This document shows positions 40,607 through 54,289 of a DNA stretch of 64,000 nucleotides, in pieces (position 1 is the stretch's first letter; every line of letters starts with the position of its first letter). Position numbers and translations under genes: made by a program. Origin of the DNA: Kappaphycus alvarezii (Eukaryota; Rhodophyta; Florideophyceae; Gigartinales; Solieriaceae); contig NADL03000517.1 in the NCBI GenBank assembly GCA_002205965.3, forward strand, positions 1 to 64,000, written 5' to 3'. Below the pieces are notes generated by a model. It had not been told where the DNA came from, did no database searches, and was given only the letters and a program-made list of their open reading frames with translations.

Positions 40607-41071
40607 TTGCTATATAAATATACTGTGCACCTGCTGAACGCGAGAATCAGATTGAACGCTCTCTGGAGCGTGAGAATACATAGAACGTACCATGCGGAGG
40701 AGAATAGGTTTGTATATCTCTATGAAGCGGAAACATATGCGCTTCGGTTTGATATGTGCGGTGACCTTCGACGCAGCGGTAGTCGCTGGGGCAAGTGCAG
40801 CGGTAGGTGCCATAGGTGTAGTGGGAGCGTCTCGATAAGTGCTGCAGTTGCAGCAGTGCATTTAGTCGTAGGTGAAAAAGTCGATTCGGTGAGGTCAAAG
40901 GCGAGTAAAGAGGCCGTTGCACGGGACAGTGCAGCAAATCGTGCAGCGATGAAATCAGTGATTTGTTAAGCGATGGTTGTAGCGGGATCGACTGGGTTAC
41001 CGGTGGGAGCGATACTTTTGCTGTCTGCTAGGAAGAGCGGTATATGCCCGGGAGATTGTTCGCTAGGGTAA
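40607..41071 (+). other. Short ORF pair with a hydrophobic tail, unassigned
   Basis: A 120-residue ORF (40607-40969) with a Cys/Arg-rich middle and a charged end. After its TAA, the same frame continues AMVVAGSTGLPVGAILLLSA, a possible membrane segment. No homology is recognised. It may be a chance ORF in a locally GC-richer patch. Confidence 0.2.
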
Positions 41072-44000
41072 AGTTCCTTTAGATTCAGCATGTGGCGAGG
41101 GTTCTAACTGAGCAAAAGATTCGCACCATAACATACGAATGTCACTTCGTATATGCCGACAAAATCACGAATTATTGTGAGCTTTTTTGGCTCAAAGTTT
41201 TTTCACGTGCTTCAATTCTGTTAAGTGTTATATATGCATACTAATATAACAAGAAAACTCCTGCGGCCTAAATTTTCTAATGACTCTTATAACAAACCCT
41301 TACAGTATAAATTCAAGTACAGGACAAAATGCAGCAAAGTTCATAGTTCATTAGCTGACAATAGTTCAACAGGTGGACACCACTGCAGCGAAGATTTCTA
41401 TGTTTCCACGTGTACATCATATACACCGATGAAACCCTATATACATGTATATTTATTTTTCTACATAGCTCCCGTACAATAAATGACTCACCTACTTAAA
41501 GCACTTTACCCGACCTAAAATCATCACATAAAAACCTGACTACCCTTTAAAATAGCTCAAAATCAATCATTAAACCTCCACAACCATTAAACGTGTAGTT
41601 AGTCAGCCAACGAAATTGCATTATTTGGCCTATCAGCAAATGAGATTACGGGAAGTAATTTTTAGCCTAGAGTAATACAAGTCAAGTTCTACTTTGTCAG
41701 AAACCATGCAAAATTAGCGTAAATTGCTGATCCTTCGATGGATTTTTCGTTCCTAGAAAGTTTGATTTTCGGGCAAATTTGCCTCGTATGATTTACCTTT
41801 ACTACTGCAGATGTGATTGGGTACCCTTGTACAGCTTTCAAAGCTCGGTAATATATATAAAATTTAAGCTATGGTCGTGTGATCGTCTCACTGAATCAAC
41901 AACACCGTTCGCAAATGTAGCCAGTAGCAATCACGAAAGAAATGATGAAGCCAAAAGACTAGCGTGAGTTGAAGTTTGGAACAGACAACTTTCTTGAAGT
42001 GATTAGAATGCAAAATTAACATTTTAAATCAAGCTGTAAACTTAGATATCTTCACTTGTCATGAGTCGCGGCAGATTTGAAGGACCCATTCTTCCCCGAA
42101 AACGCGAGTTTGGGGCATATCTGCTCGAACGGACAGTTGGGGCCGTTTTTCTTGTCTCTATAGCATTAAATTATTTCTAAAGCCTTCTCTTGGTAATTTC
42201 GATGAATCTATTAAGGGATTAGCTAACAGAAAATATAGCAACCCTCATCTTGAAAATCTGTCTTTTAAATGCAAAAAATTCTTGATAATGATGCAGTGTA
42301 CATATTATCATGCCGATTAGTTTTAAGCAGTGTGATAGCTGTACAAGGAGTAAGCGAAGGACGCACAAAAATTATAAGTAACGTGTAAGGGAAGAATTAA
42401 TCAATAAAACACAGAAATTGAAACAAAGAAAAAAATGATTTTTGGCTGCGCTGTGACGGATGAGTGGAGATGAGAAGTTAAGAGAAGAAGCGATGAACCT
42501 AGGAACGATAAGTTGCAGCATATTTTCCCAAGATGGCGACTATGTCGCCCTGTTGAATCGATTTTGATCTTAAACCAAGTTTTCTTGCGCAAGCGGTAAG
42601 TCTGCTACGTGAAACTCAACTACGTTGCTTACAGTAAGCAGATGGAGCCGCGACAGCGAGTGCAGAGTGTATAACGATAAGCTGACTACGCGGCAATCAT
42701 CAAAAGCGCTTGCAGACAAACGATGCAGTCGATGAAGTCGTGAACGCTTGACTCGCTTGGAGCTGTAGATCACAGCCACATTCAATCCCCGTTTTCATAT
42801 TCACCCGAAGTACCCAAAGTCTTCGGTTTGCGTTCTATTTCAACTTTATCATTCTTTTAGTCTTTTAGAGGGATTCTTTCGTAGATGTTAAGTAGAACAG
42901 AAATAATTTAGCTTTAACTTACTATATTTCTGTGTTTCTAAGACACTTTCAGGGAAATATTTATAGCCTCTAAAACTCTCTTTTTGTTTCTTTACGATAT
43001 TTTAATGTATAGAACAAATCAGAGGTATGAACTAATATTTAGATCATGTAAGTGTATAAGGAAAAAGTTTTCATTATTTGAGCGAATTTTTTAGCGGGTA
43101 GACAGCACATGGAACTTCTTTTTTATGTGAAAATGATTCTGGAGCAGCCCCAGCGGCGGAAACGAGTTCGGGAGAGTGACCAATTTAAATGCATGTATGT
43201 AACAGAAGCTAGGTAGTTTAATGATGCTTCTTTCACTCATCCAATTTTTCTGTATTTTAAGTACCAAGACAATATTAGGGAATAAAATTTTAAGGGATCA
43301 GAAAAGAAAAAATATTTGTTCGAGGAAAGACATTTTTCCAAGAAAACCATTGGATACGTTTTCCGATTTTGTTGGAGATATTTCGTATATTAGGATAGCA
43401 ACAATTATTATTGCTGGTAGTACAGCCGTTATTCTTGAGGGTGCATTGCCTTTGATAGGAGGACCAGTTGCTCTAAGCAAGTGAAAAATAATGACACACA
43501 GAAATTTACGCACGGATTAGAAAATCTATCGTGTCTTTAGCGGTCACCATGCGGTTATCTTGAGTCATATTGAAGGGAAGCGTATAATATGCCTCAGCTT
43601 CATATGTTTGGGAGAATGCCAGGTGCATTTCTACTACAACGACAACTACAGTTCAAGGTTCTTTAGCAATTATTCAGTGTGGCTTTGTGACCGTGTTTCT
43701 GTTCTTCTTAAGTTTTTCACCTAATTTATAGCGAAGATGAATATCAGGGTAGATATTGCGGCAGAGCGATCTTTTAATGCGAACTGATGAAATTGGAGAG
43801 TTAGTCCCATTAAGACCGAGTCTTTATATAATTTAATATCAAGGAAATGTAGTTGAGAGTTGGAGCACATAGATTGATTTTAATATTCAAAAAATACGAT
43901 CAGTGAAGAGAAGAGTCAAGAAGAAGACCATGTATGTTCCTATGGATTCAAAGAAAATGCTAATACCAGATTATTCATAAGTTTAATAATATATGCAGTT

Positions 44001-45275
44001 ACCTTATGGAAGGTATTTCGGAGGATATAAAAGAAGCTAGTTAGAGGCAGCTGTGAGCTTCAAATATTGTACTTGGAACGTAAAATTGGAATCTGGAGGG
44101 ACACAGATGACCCAATTTCTTAGCTTAATATTTTGATGGGTAAAAATGCGAATCAGGAGTTTTTTTGTAGACAGGATAGTAGTTATTAGTTTATGTTCAT
44201 ACTTTCTTGATAGTAGTGTCACGATTGAAGCGGGCAGCGCTGAAAATCTGCACTGGATCAGATAAAATGTACATAATGTACAGGTGAATGAGTTTTTCGA
44301 AGCGGTAGGTCTCATCAACGACTGTAATGATAAAGCGTATGGGTATGGCTTGAATGTTTTTGGAGCGATCAAACTATTATAGATCTAACTATTATCGATC
44401 AAACTATTTTGCCATATACTGCAACGTGCGAAAAGATTATGGTGTGACATCTTCTAAAGTTTAGCGATTAAAAAGGTTGCGTAGTTTCTGCACCGAACTT
44501 TGGAAGACATATATATGTATATGCATTCAGACCCGCTAACGCCTCATGAGAAACACGTGAGGGAATTTATTTTTGATCAGAACCTTTATTTTTTTGCCGG
44601 ATTGTGACGTCAGTAGGTGCCATCAGTCGAATCATACTAAGCACGCATTATTAATAGGGCCAGACTTTCTCTTCAGGAGCGTGTTGGATGCCCTACAGAG
44701 CGTCAATAATTCCCTTCCGTTGTATCCATTATCAGTAGTGCGGGAATATTCGCTTAAAAAATGCCCAGCGAAACGCAGAAAATCCTGATACCAGGAGTTG
44801 TATCAAGTTGAAGGAATGTTCGGCCGAGATATGAATAGAGGAATTCTGCAAATCGAAGCTGTTGAAGGAAGCAGATAATAGAAAATGCTTGACTTGCGGA
44901 CTTGCGGACTTGCAGACTTACAGACAGCAAAATGTGGTATCCACCTCCTTGGCACAACTACGATCTTGGGAGTGTATATGTCGAAACAAACCAGGAAATC
45001 TTTTCTTTGTCGGAGTAAGAACCTGAAAGACACTTTTAGCATAATAATAATAGTTATAAATCTTGAAAAAGGGAGACCGAGCGAGTTGTGGGGGGTGGAC
45101 ATAGCAAACTCGGAAGACTCATATTTTGTCGCAGAATGGAAAGCTGTGTATCGAAAGATACAACCTAACGTCAAGAGGGGAATAAATCTGATAATACTAC
45201 AAAACATGCTCTGTTTATCGAAAATATTGGACAAAAACCCGTTCTAAGTGATGCATATGTGACCAAAATGGTCCT
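41072..45275. other. AT-rich intergenic DNA with scattered short ORFs
   Basis: Nothing is convincingly coding. An 87-residue ORF at 43221-43484 begins with a hydrophobic stretch and ends IIIAGSTAVILEGALPLIGG, so a small membrane peptide is possible but unsupported. At 44886-44921 an 8-bp unit GACTTGCG repeats about four times. Confidence 0.3.
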
Positions 45276-45715
45276 TATAGGGGTATAATGTCAGTAGAAG
45301 AGATGCTGAGAACCAATTTCCCCAAGGAAGAGATGGTGCTAACGACAACAGGGCTACCGTTGTATAGTTGAACGAACGAAAAGAGGTGGATAAGGAAGAC
45401 TGTTGAGAGGACTACAAGCAAGCTTAGAAGAGACAGGATCTACCACCGATGATCTGTGACCAGCGTAAGAAAAATGATTCTTGGGTCTGAAGTTGACTTT
45501 CAATTTCCTTCTACTCGGGACTTGACTTCCATTTTTCTGCCAACTTGCTTGACCTCCACAAGAGAGAGCTGTTTACTCAGCTCATACAGACCCTTTGGCT
45601 AACCATAAAGTCTCAGAAAAATATACTAAGTGCCACAAAATGTAACAAATGGAATCCTTTCAACTAGAAAGACTACCAGAAAATAATATCTGATAAATAT
45701 ATATATTTTCTCCTT
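45276..45715 (-). repeat. Decayed family-A LTR relic
   Basis: Matches the solo LTR at 34776-35215 with many changes. Conserved points include AGAACCAATT, GAACGAACGAAAAG, CTACAAGCAAG, TCTACCACCGA and TTCTTGGGTCTGAAGTTGACT. The U3 end is missing. Confidence 0.85.
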
Positions 45716-46019
45716 AAAATCTTATTTTTCGAGACCAGAGCCGAGCAGTTCCTTCAAAATATCCATACCCGCAATTTAGTCCATGGAAATCTCATTAAAC
45801 GGCCCATAATTATATATAGCCCCCCCGGACATATATAGTTCCTCCAATACCTTCTCATATCCTTCGAACTCCTCTTCAATCCCGTCAGAAGAGTCTTGAA
45901 TAACGATTAATCCCTCAATATCCCTTCTGCCCTCCACAGCAGCTCCCTAATCGTTGTACATTAGTGGCTCCCAGGGGTCTATACAGTCCTCCTCACCTTC
46001 GGATCCTTCCACCCCAGCC

Positions 46020-46595
46020 TCAGCCTCCTCCTATTCTACATCTTCTTCTCCCTCCTTTTCCTTTAACCCCTCTTCTACCTCCGACGGAATTCTCTGAGAA
46101 TGTGGGTAACCACAGTGCGGGGTGTCGGTTGAAGACGGCCCCGGGCATATATGTTGAGACGACTGCAGAACACCTTTTGGGAGAGCCAGTGATGGTTGCT
46201 AACGTTGAGTGATGCAAGACGGTGGCGGGTGGCGAGAGCCGCCGTGCGCCGTCTGCATACGGAGGGGTGCCATGACTGACGTTACGAGAACGTATGGCCT
46301 CTATTGCCGTTTCGGGAGTGCATTTTCTGTCGGCGAAAAAGTAGGCGGCGAGGTCACAAATTGCTGAAGTGCGTGTGTGCGGGAAAGGGTTGTTTTCGAC
46401 ATACTGAGAGTGTCCCAGTTCCTCTGCCCCCTCGAAGCAGTGCCGGCGGAACCACTCCCGAACACGTTCCTGGTCCATCTTTCTACAATAACCATCATAG
46501 TCGGTTGGTCCTCTGGCCTTCAAGGCCAGAGCTTTGAGGGGGCGGCGGCACCGGGATGACTTAGAGATCGTCAGGGACGGGCGGAGGTTGGTCAT
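46020..46595 (-). CDS. Unrecognised 191-residue ORF, member of a dispersed pair
   Basis: An uninterrupted minus-strand ORF in a GC-richer island. It contains YCRKMDQERVREWFRRHCFE, SAICDLAAYFFADRKCTPET, and ends in a basic Gly-rich tail. Homology to the fragment at 38.2-38.6 kb shows that this frame has been under coding constraint or belongs to a mobile family. A CTGGCCTT-C-AAGGCCAG palindrome lies near 46510. The function and family are unknown. The C-terminal tail derives from a pyrimidine-rich stretch and may not be real protein. Confidence 0.4.
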   Translation of the reverse strand: MTNLRPSLTISKSSRCRRPLKALALKARGPTDYDGYCRKMDQERVREWFRRHCFEGAEELGHSQYVENNPFPHTRTSAICDLAAYFFADRKCTPETAIEAIRSRNVSHGTPPYADGARRLSPPATVLHHSTLATITGSPKRCSAVVSTYMPGAVFNRHPALWLPTFSENSVGGRRGVKGKGGRRRCRIGGG

Positions 46596-47368
46596 GTTAA
46601 GGGCAAAAAAGGGGTGAGCTGATGTGGTAGTTGATGGCGGGGGTTTGCCTCAACGAAACCGATTTCGAACTTTGAGTAGAGTTATGTCTCCGAAAAGTTT
46701 CACGACCTAGAACGAAATAAAATATGTGAGGCAATGCCGCAGCTTTGAATTTGCATGAAATCAGGCAATAAATAAATATCTGTTTGATAAAATATCGGAA
46801 CTGAATTTGGAAGACGAAGCGGATCACGAGTCGAAAGATTTATTTTTTGAAACAGGAGGAGCAAAATCATCAGATATAAAATGGAAATAGAGTTGGATGA
46901 TGAGTTTGGATTTATAGGGGAACGTTTGTTTCATGATTTTGTTCGTAAGAGAAAATTGGTGGGAAGAGTTGATTTTGAAAACTCAAACGGATCAAGAAGA
47001 CAGGAGTTTGGGGAGGGAACTGCTCTCCTGAAGAAAGGACCGTTTAATAACAAAAAATACCTTATGAAAATTCTTGAAATGAGAATCGAGTCCTTGCAAA
47101 AGAGGCAAAGGGTCCAGCCTCCGAAGCAACGTCTACAAACTACCAGAATCCACCGGGTTATGTACAATACGGTATTATACTTAAACAATGGTGCAGCTAT
47201 GGGGGGGGGCGTTTGGGTTTTATGGAGTTTTCTTGAATGGGTTTGAATACTCAATTTTCCTGATAACAGCAATCGCAGACGAGGAATAGTGAAAATAGGT
47301 TAACCACTTGCTGTACATACCCTGAGAACGGAGGCTCTCTGGAATATACACTATTTCAACTTCGGGCC
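46596..47368. other. Region between coding-like blocks
   Basis: A 121-residue plus-strand ORF (46881-47246) has no recognised domain and lower GC. No repeat homology was seen. Confidence 0.25.
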
Positions 47369-48005
47369 TTAATTTTCGCTCAAAAATACCTCCAACAACC
47401 AACTGGCGTTAGTCTGGGCGATTCTCGCTACGTGAGAGGCGAAAAATGTTTGCCGCGCATCATTAATCGGAACGGCTGCTGGAATTGCCCCTGCGGTAAT
47501 TCCAGTCGCAACCCGGTTGGCGAAGTCCCGGGCAGTGAAGTACCAGTCCCCCAACGTGGAGAAATGAGGGGAAATGAAGCGATGCCCAGGACTCTTGGAA
47601 CATACTACCTTGGTGAAAAGGGCGTCCTTGGCAAAACGAGCATCGTTAAAGGGCTTGAGAGGGCATCGAGCTAGGGAGGGGAGGCTGGCTGGAGTCAAGG
47701 GATGGATCACGGTTACGTCATAATATTCCGTGCCGCCGTTCTCTCCAAGCGCCTCGATGCACGGTCTAAATGTATTGCTGGGTTGTGGAGGCTCCAGAAC
47801 AGGGTGTCGGGCGGCTTCCGAGAGGTACTGGACAAGCTAGTTGATCTGACATACACCAAAGCAGGTCAATAGTAGAAGGGGAGTTACATGAGTGTCCTCC
47901 AGGGTTAATAGGGTTCTCAGGAGAGGCTGTAACGATATGATGTGCTTTGATAACTCGCGCGCCGTGAATTAGGAACGTTTGTGTTAGTTTTTGTGAGTGG
48001 ATCAT
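47369..48005 (-). other. GC-richer coding-like block, unassigned
   Basis: Two minus-strand ORFs (47369-47710 and 47766-48005) in different frames. The first contains PGHRFISPHFSTLGDWYFTA and GITAGAIPAAVPINDARQTF. The block stands out from the AT-rich surroundings and shares strand with 46020-46595, so both might be parts of one broken or spliced gene. No family is recognised. Confidence 0.3.
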
Positions 48006-48009
48006 ATGG

Positions 48010-51000
48010 TGAAATTCCTATTACACTTTGAAATGGGGCGGCAGCGGAGAAAAACTAATATAAAAATGGGAGTAAAGGGATAAGGTGCTTCAAAAGTGAT
48101 AGGGTTCCTCTGTTTCTACTTAAGATCTGAGGTTCCGTCTTAACATCGGAAGAATCCTCGATATTGATATATTACATAAGTTCCCAGATGTTTTTCACAG
48201 CGCTTGCTGTTGACGAGTAGGAATTATGAGCCAATTTTGTTTTCAAAAAGATAGATCTATTTGGTTTCTCAATGTCTCAAAAGTGCGATGCTTCTATTCC
48301 CCGGTGTTTCCTAGAAGTGTTCAGGATAATGGTTAATGTCACTTGTTTGTCTAAATGGCTCGCTTAAAGCCAGTCACCAAGCATGATGCGTTGGACATCA
48401 CTGCTGCTGCCGCATGCCTATGGGTTCAAACCGCTCGAACCGTTATATATGTCTCAAGTGCTCTAACAGCCACGTTCTGCGCCTCCTCGGTTAGCACTGC
48501 ATAGGCGTCTTCGAAAAAGCATCTTTTCGAAAAGCGATTTCCAGTCTGCTGAGGTCGATTTCAATTCACGGATGGCCTATTGACGTAGACTACGTGTAAA
48601 GACTATGACCATAAATTACCCCAAATACCCTGACAGTATCCTTAAAGTAGCCTTTTACAGGGATTTTCTCTGTAAAAAAATATCAGCTCATCTTGTGCAC
48701 TGTACTCACGCACCAGTGAAAAACGTAAAATCATACAATTTTGTTTCAATCCAGTTACATGGAGCCATTGTGGCTATCTCGCGGGGTCCTCGAAACATTT
48801 CGGACCCCACCAATCAGCAACTACTTTATGCCTCCTTGCCAACTGGACCAATGGAATTTTGATATGATTTTTAGTTCTGTCGTCCTCACTGCTAGCTGCT
48901 ACATCAGCCTTCAGAACCTTTTAGTTTGAAAGCTCTATGGACTCTTTTTTTTGAATTCCTTTGAGTTAATTACCGCTTACCTACAATTTATCTCTGCTGG
49001 TGTTGAGTACTTTCTCTATATAAAATCTGTTCTGATGCTTCGGCATGTTCACCAGAAGCATCAGCCAGCAGTTCAACCATCGATTACATTTTTGCACTCA
49101 CACCACACACTATGCGATAATTTTCGTAGCTTTTCTGGTGGACTACTGCTCTCAAGATTTTGATGAAGTATCTTGGTCCATAGTTTCGTCCTATTTGACT
49201 TTCATTGTAGTAGAAACTCAAGTAAATTGTGATTACGGGCTCATAACTGATTAAATAAGTGCAAAGTATGGATCCACCACTATATATCTAGTTTATTTGT
49301 CGAATCGGCCGAATGAACTCGTGCATAGAAGGAGTAATAATCCTTAATATTTAGTTTTGTGTTTTTTGCTTGAGATAACTACCTTAGACCATTCATTTCA
49401 CTGTTGTAATGCACTAAAGTATTATATTATTTTAATTTCGCTACTTTCTTCCTGAAATGAATTTTGCGGAAGTCCGAATGAATTTTCCTAGGGTACTGAG
49501 GGGCCAACGGATAATCTCAATGCAAATTTTTTTTGAGATGGCATATCATACATGAGATGTCCCTCTAAAGGTCAAAAGTTTATACAATTAAGTTCTCGAA
49601 AGTTCTTATGCATTATTTTTGGTAAGCATCGTGTCTAGTTCTTCGATAATGATGCTGATAATGTAGAACTGTGATATAATGTCTCATTCAAATCAGTTTA
49701 TAAGGTTTATCTTGCGGGCCATGCAGGAAAAGAAATGAAAGATTGAGCTTATTTTCTGCAGACAAGACAACTTTCTTTGTCGGGCAGAAACGTAGCGCAT
49801 GTGGATATTTTCTGCGCATTACTCGGAAAGCTCACGAGACAAATTATTTTTTTGGACGTCAATAGCCTCGGAACAGTTTTCAATACCATGCTGAAATGGA
49901 TAAATTTGGTTACTTCACAGATATACATGTATGTCTGATGCTAGCTTTGGGAATTTTTCCCACGGGAAACGCATTAACATTCAGTATTGCATAGAGATTA
50001 TTTGTCACTGTAAGGTTCCCCGTTCGGAAAGGACTACTTGACGAAAAAAACATTTTGTCAGTAATGCTCGACTTAAAAGTGAGAATTGATTTTTTAATTC
50101 CAAATAGTTTTTATAGGCGGATACTAAGCTTTTATGAGCGGTACTTGGCTGTGACTCAAAATTTTCTGTCCACTTTTCATCTCAAATAGCGAAAAATGTG
50201 GGTATCATTCACAAATTTCAAATCTTTTCATTACCTTCTATCGTGAATAAGCTTATGTGCCACTCCATCAGGAGATCAAAAAAGAAAAAATATAGAAGGG
50301 TAAAATGGAATATTGAGAAAGTTCTCCAGAACAAAGTTTCACGTTCCACTGCATGCGTTTAAAAGGAAGCACATTCAGACTTGCGATTTAAAGCTCTTGT
50401 ACTTTACTTTTTCCAAGGATGTTCCAAAGGAAAGAAGTTAGTTTTCTAGGACCGTAGCAAAACTGAAAAAGTCTCCACCTTGACTAAAGATACAAATTAG
50501 AAATAAAGAAATGTAAAAGTACTTTTCTGCAAGCAGTTAAAAATTAGAAGGGAAAAGGATCTTCTCAAAGGCATCCAAAGGTATGATGAGCAGAAAAGGA
50601 GGAACGTAATCTGTTCTTGTGTGTGTGGAGGAGATTTTTTCCAGTTTAGTCTTGCTGTATTCAATTATAATTGAATGAAGGATTTTTATGTGCGAGGATG
50701 ATTTTATTTTCTTCAAATGGAGACCTTTTTCTTTATTTTTAGCGTTAAATGGTATTTTTGGCATAGTTGGTGATGGAAAATCTTCTATGTGCTAGGTAAA
50801 TGTCACAAGAGGGTAAAATTCATGTTCTAACTAACAAGATTCTAGGTCTTCGCGTACTCGCTCTCGCGCTCGCACTAGTCTAGCGGTAAGATCAATCCGT
50901 CAGGAATCGGCGGCTTGGACTGTACAATTGGGCATTAAGAATCCCAAAGAACCAGTAGTAACGGAAGTAGAGACGAAATTAACAAGCTGCTGAGAGATTC

Positions 51001-53860
51001 AGCTATTTTTCTCATGAAATATGGAAACAATCCCTCTGCGTTATGTAAGTAGAGTCGCTAGAAGTAGTACCCGTTGATAACATGTTTTAATACAAAATAC
51101 TAGAGGGCCGCAGCGGTTTCTATCTGTTTGAACAATTAGATATTGTCACTAGGTAATAGACTTGATTTTTAATGACAGGTTCAGTAAGCTGGAAATTTAA
51201 TTTTCGTATTGTAACAACGTATAATTTTGGTCCGGAATTACTGATAATATCGGAGAATTTATTTAACGTCTTTGGAGTACTTCTTGTGTGACGTACATCT
51301 CAAAACAATCCATTGCTTTCAGCATTGTGCGTGATTTTCTATAATAGTATGAGCAAGCAGTCTCAATCGCAATCACTTGCTCAAATCATATTTCACGAGT
51401 TGTGTAGCCAAAGGGTCTTTACGGTACTCGCAGGGAAAATAAAACTTACATTGGAACCGAAATTAACCACAAGAGAGACGCACATTCATTGTCAACTCCC
51501 ACTCCGTTACCATGTAGCTTAAAATAAATTGTTTACCTTGCAAAAGGCCAGCTTCTCTCGGTAAAATTAGTACTACTGTCATTAGACATATCATTGAATG
51601 GGTCCTTGCTACAAAAAACGCTTTAACTTATCTCTCAGATGATAAATCAGCACATATTGATCAAAGTAGTCTACCACCGTGCGATGATTGCAATCAAGGT
51701 TTTTCATCTCTTATTATCATTTGTAGCTCTCATGTTCTTTTTTGCGTTTCTCACGAATGTGAGATAAGTTTCAGAGTCTAAGACACCTCCTTTTTGTGCA
51801 AGATGTAGCAAAAATCCATTCTTAAGTATTTTAAGTATGATACTAAACGAATGTCGTTCGTAAAATGTGCCCATATGGTATCCATACCCCTCAAATTACA
51901 TTAATGATACCAAAGAATAGCGTAAATGACCGTTTAGAACTTTTACTGGATACTTTGTTTGAAAAGGATACATCAAACGCTGGATTGTTGAGAATAAAAG
52001 GAGTAAAAATAACAGAACTGTACAAACTACTCTCGCAGATGAGCAAAATAGAGAAATAATTACATGAAGGCAACAAACTCGTTAGAATACAGTGAAAGGC
52101 GGATGAGAACAACTAATTGGAACAAAAGTTCATTTAGCTAGCATTACAACGTAAAAAAGAAAAAACTAAGGAGTAACTTAGCGAAGGTAAGAATTTATTT
52201 GTAGTTTGCCATATGGTCGATGCGATTGGCTATAAAAATGAAACGAAAAGCAATATAACTCATCTGTATCATACTTTCGACGTAGCTTGGATGCTAACCG
52301 CATTTTGGGAAGGGACTTGGGAACAAAAGTAGGCCAGAATAGGCCAGGCCAGCTTGGAACCCGTAGAATGTGGTATTCGAAATTAAAATGTAAGTCAACA
52401 GTTTGTCTAAGGCAAATAGATACAAACAATATCCAAAGAAATCTACAACATGGTAAATTACAAGATCGATATAAGATAAGATATGTGGCGCCAAATTTAT
52501 CAAAAGGAAAATTGCTAAGTGATTTTAACATAAAAAATACTTTAAAGACTCTGAAGCATTGTGGAACAATAGTGCTGGGCTCAGACATTGAAATAATTTA
52601 TTCTTCTCATGGAGATTGTAACGGAAAAGTTTTGAAATTGATTACTTGCAAGCTCCTTTACCCCTGTTTTCAATTATATCTCTCTAAGGTCGTTGCAAAA
52701 ACTTTAAAATATCGATATATCTGTTCTGAGTACATCTAATGGTGCAGGCTCCGTATCAGTTTATAGCGATGTAAAAATGTACATATTGGGCTTCTTTAAG
52801 CTTTTTTACGCTTAATTTCGCAAATATGGATTCAGTTTCCCAAAAATATCATTCAATTGTGACTCTTTTCCTGCATAAATAAAATTTTATCGCTCCAATA
52901 TCTTTTTTATTGTTACACACTTCAAAGAAATCTCCAATAAAATTCTTAGCGTTTCTGGGAGTCTCTTTACATGAAGTAAACCAGGCAGTAGTGGAAATGA
53001 ATAGGATTTACATTACTAGCTAGATCGATTGGAATCTAAATGAAGCATTAATGGCGACGCAGTCTCACATGGTCACGCTTATGTACAATAAATCTGCATG
53101 GGATGTCATGGTCACTATATTTGACAACTATATTACCCTCGTGTTTATTCTCTTGACTCCTAAAACTGTGCTAAATAGGAACAGTCAAAGTTTTGAGGGA
53201 ACCACAAACAATTTGACTGTTCCAATAATATGTTAGCACGCGATGATATAAAAGCGCATCGTATAGAGCTAAAATGTGGCTTTCATTTCACCAAAAGAAA
53301 TTTGTAATGCAATGAATATACCCGCACCTGAAAGCTGTGCTTCTCAAATAGAGGAGAAATATCTACGCATCTATTGGAAACGACACTTCGGGGGTTTCTT
53401 TCCTAAGTAGAAGGAATAAGGGTTATCAAATACCAATTGCAGTAGGTGCGAAGCTTTGAAGTAGAATATTCTAACATATCAACGGCTATCTATAGATACG
53501 CATCACTTTACGTCTGTAAAAGTCCGAAAATGTTTTAGTTTGTAGCATAAATCTTGATTTTGTTTTTGTTCTTCGTCTTGTAGAAGTATACCGGCCATAT
53601 TAAAGACATCAGTTAAGGTTTTCTGTATGCTTCATCATGTCACTGGTATTCAAAGTAGCTCAAAAAAGATCTTCCGTCCCGTTATAAACCCTTATTGTCA
53701 TAAATTGTGCTGTCTTGACTGCTCCTGACAAAATATGGTCTCTTCGTTGTTATGATATTTTTGCTGGGGTCCTAATGGAATTCGAAAGGATTGAACTATT
53801 CCGCTCTTAGTTGATAGTTTCCACCCGACCTGGCATTTTACCAATATTAGAACTACAGTA
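48010..53860. other. AT-rich intergenic DNA
   Basis: No supported gene. A 150-residue ORF at 52287-52739 is Lys/Leu/Ile-rich and looks compositional, although an upstream 64-residue ORF (51865-52059) is on the same strand. No repeats of note. Confidence 0.35.
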
Positions 53861-53865
53861 TGACG

Positions 53866-54280
53866 AAGAAATTTTGTCCTCATATGAGGAAATATCTCTT
53901 TGCCATACAAATATTTACACCAAATGAGGAGATTAAAACATATTTTCGGCTCGTAAATATATACTAAAAATTAAACTCTAGAAACATACATTTACATTGA
54001 ACAGTCGCTCAGTAGCTTGAAATACTGCGTCAATTCGGCCAAAACATCCACCTGCAAGTACTCAGTGGTTTAAATCTGACAAATGGGAACTAAAATCGAA
54101 GTTCAGTTATGGTTAAAAAGCTAGTCGTACTCTGACTGGAATTTCATTACTTAAGATATTTTTTATTGACCTTCACGAATGTTAAAAGAAAAATTTACCT
54201 TAAACCCGAGCAGGAAAAAAATTATTGTTTACAAAATTACCCCTACATTTGTCTTGATATGAGGGCAATGGTCCGACAAG
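53866..54280. mobile_element. Probable second, degraded copy of the palindrome MITE
   Basis: TCCTCATATGAGGA at 53877-53890 and a degenerate TTGTCTTGATATGAGGGCAA ending about 54267 lie about 375 bp apart. The right side read in reverse, GTCGGACCATTGCCCTCATAT.., resembles the left end of the first MITE (TTGGACCGTTGTCCTCATAT..). The interior is AT-rich. Confidence 0.45.
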
Positions 54281-54289
54281 CACTATTAG

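Noticed and set aside
48370..48460. GGGTTCAAACC-like stretch suggesting a tRNA
   Set aside because: No matching acceptor stem or D-arm at the right spacing.
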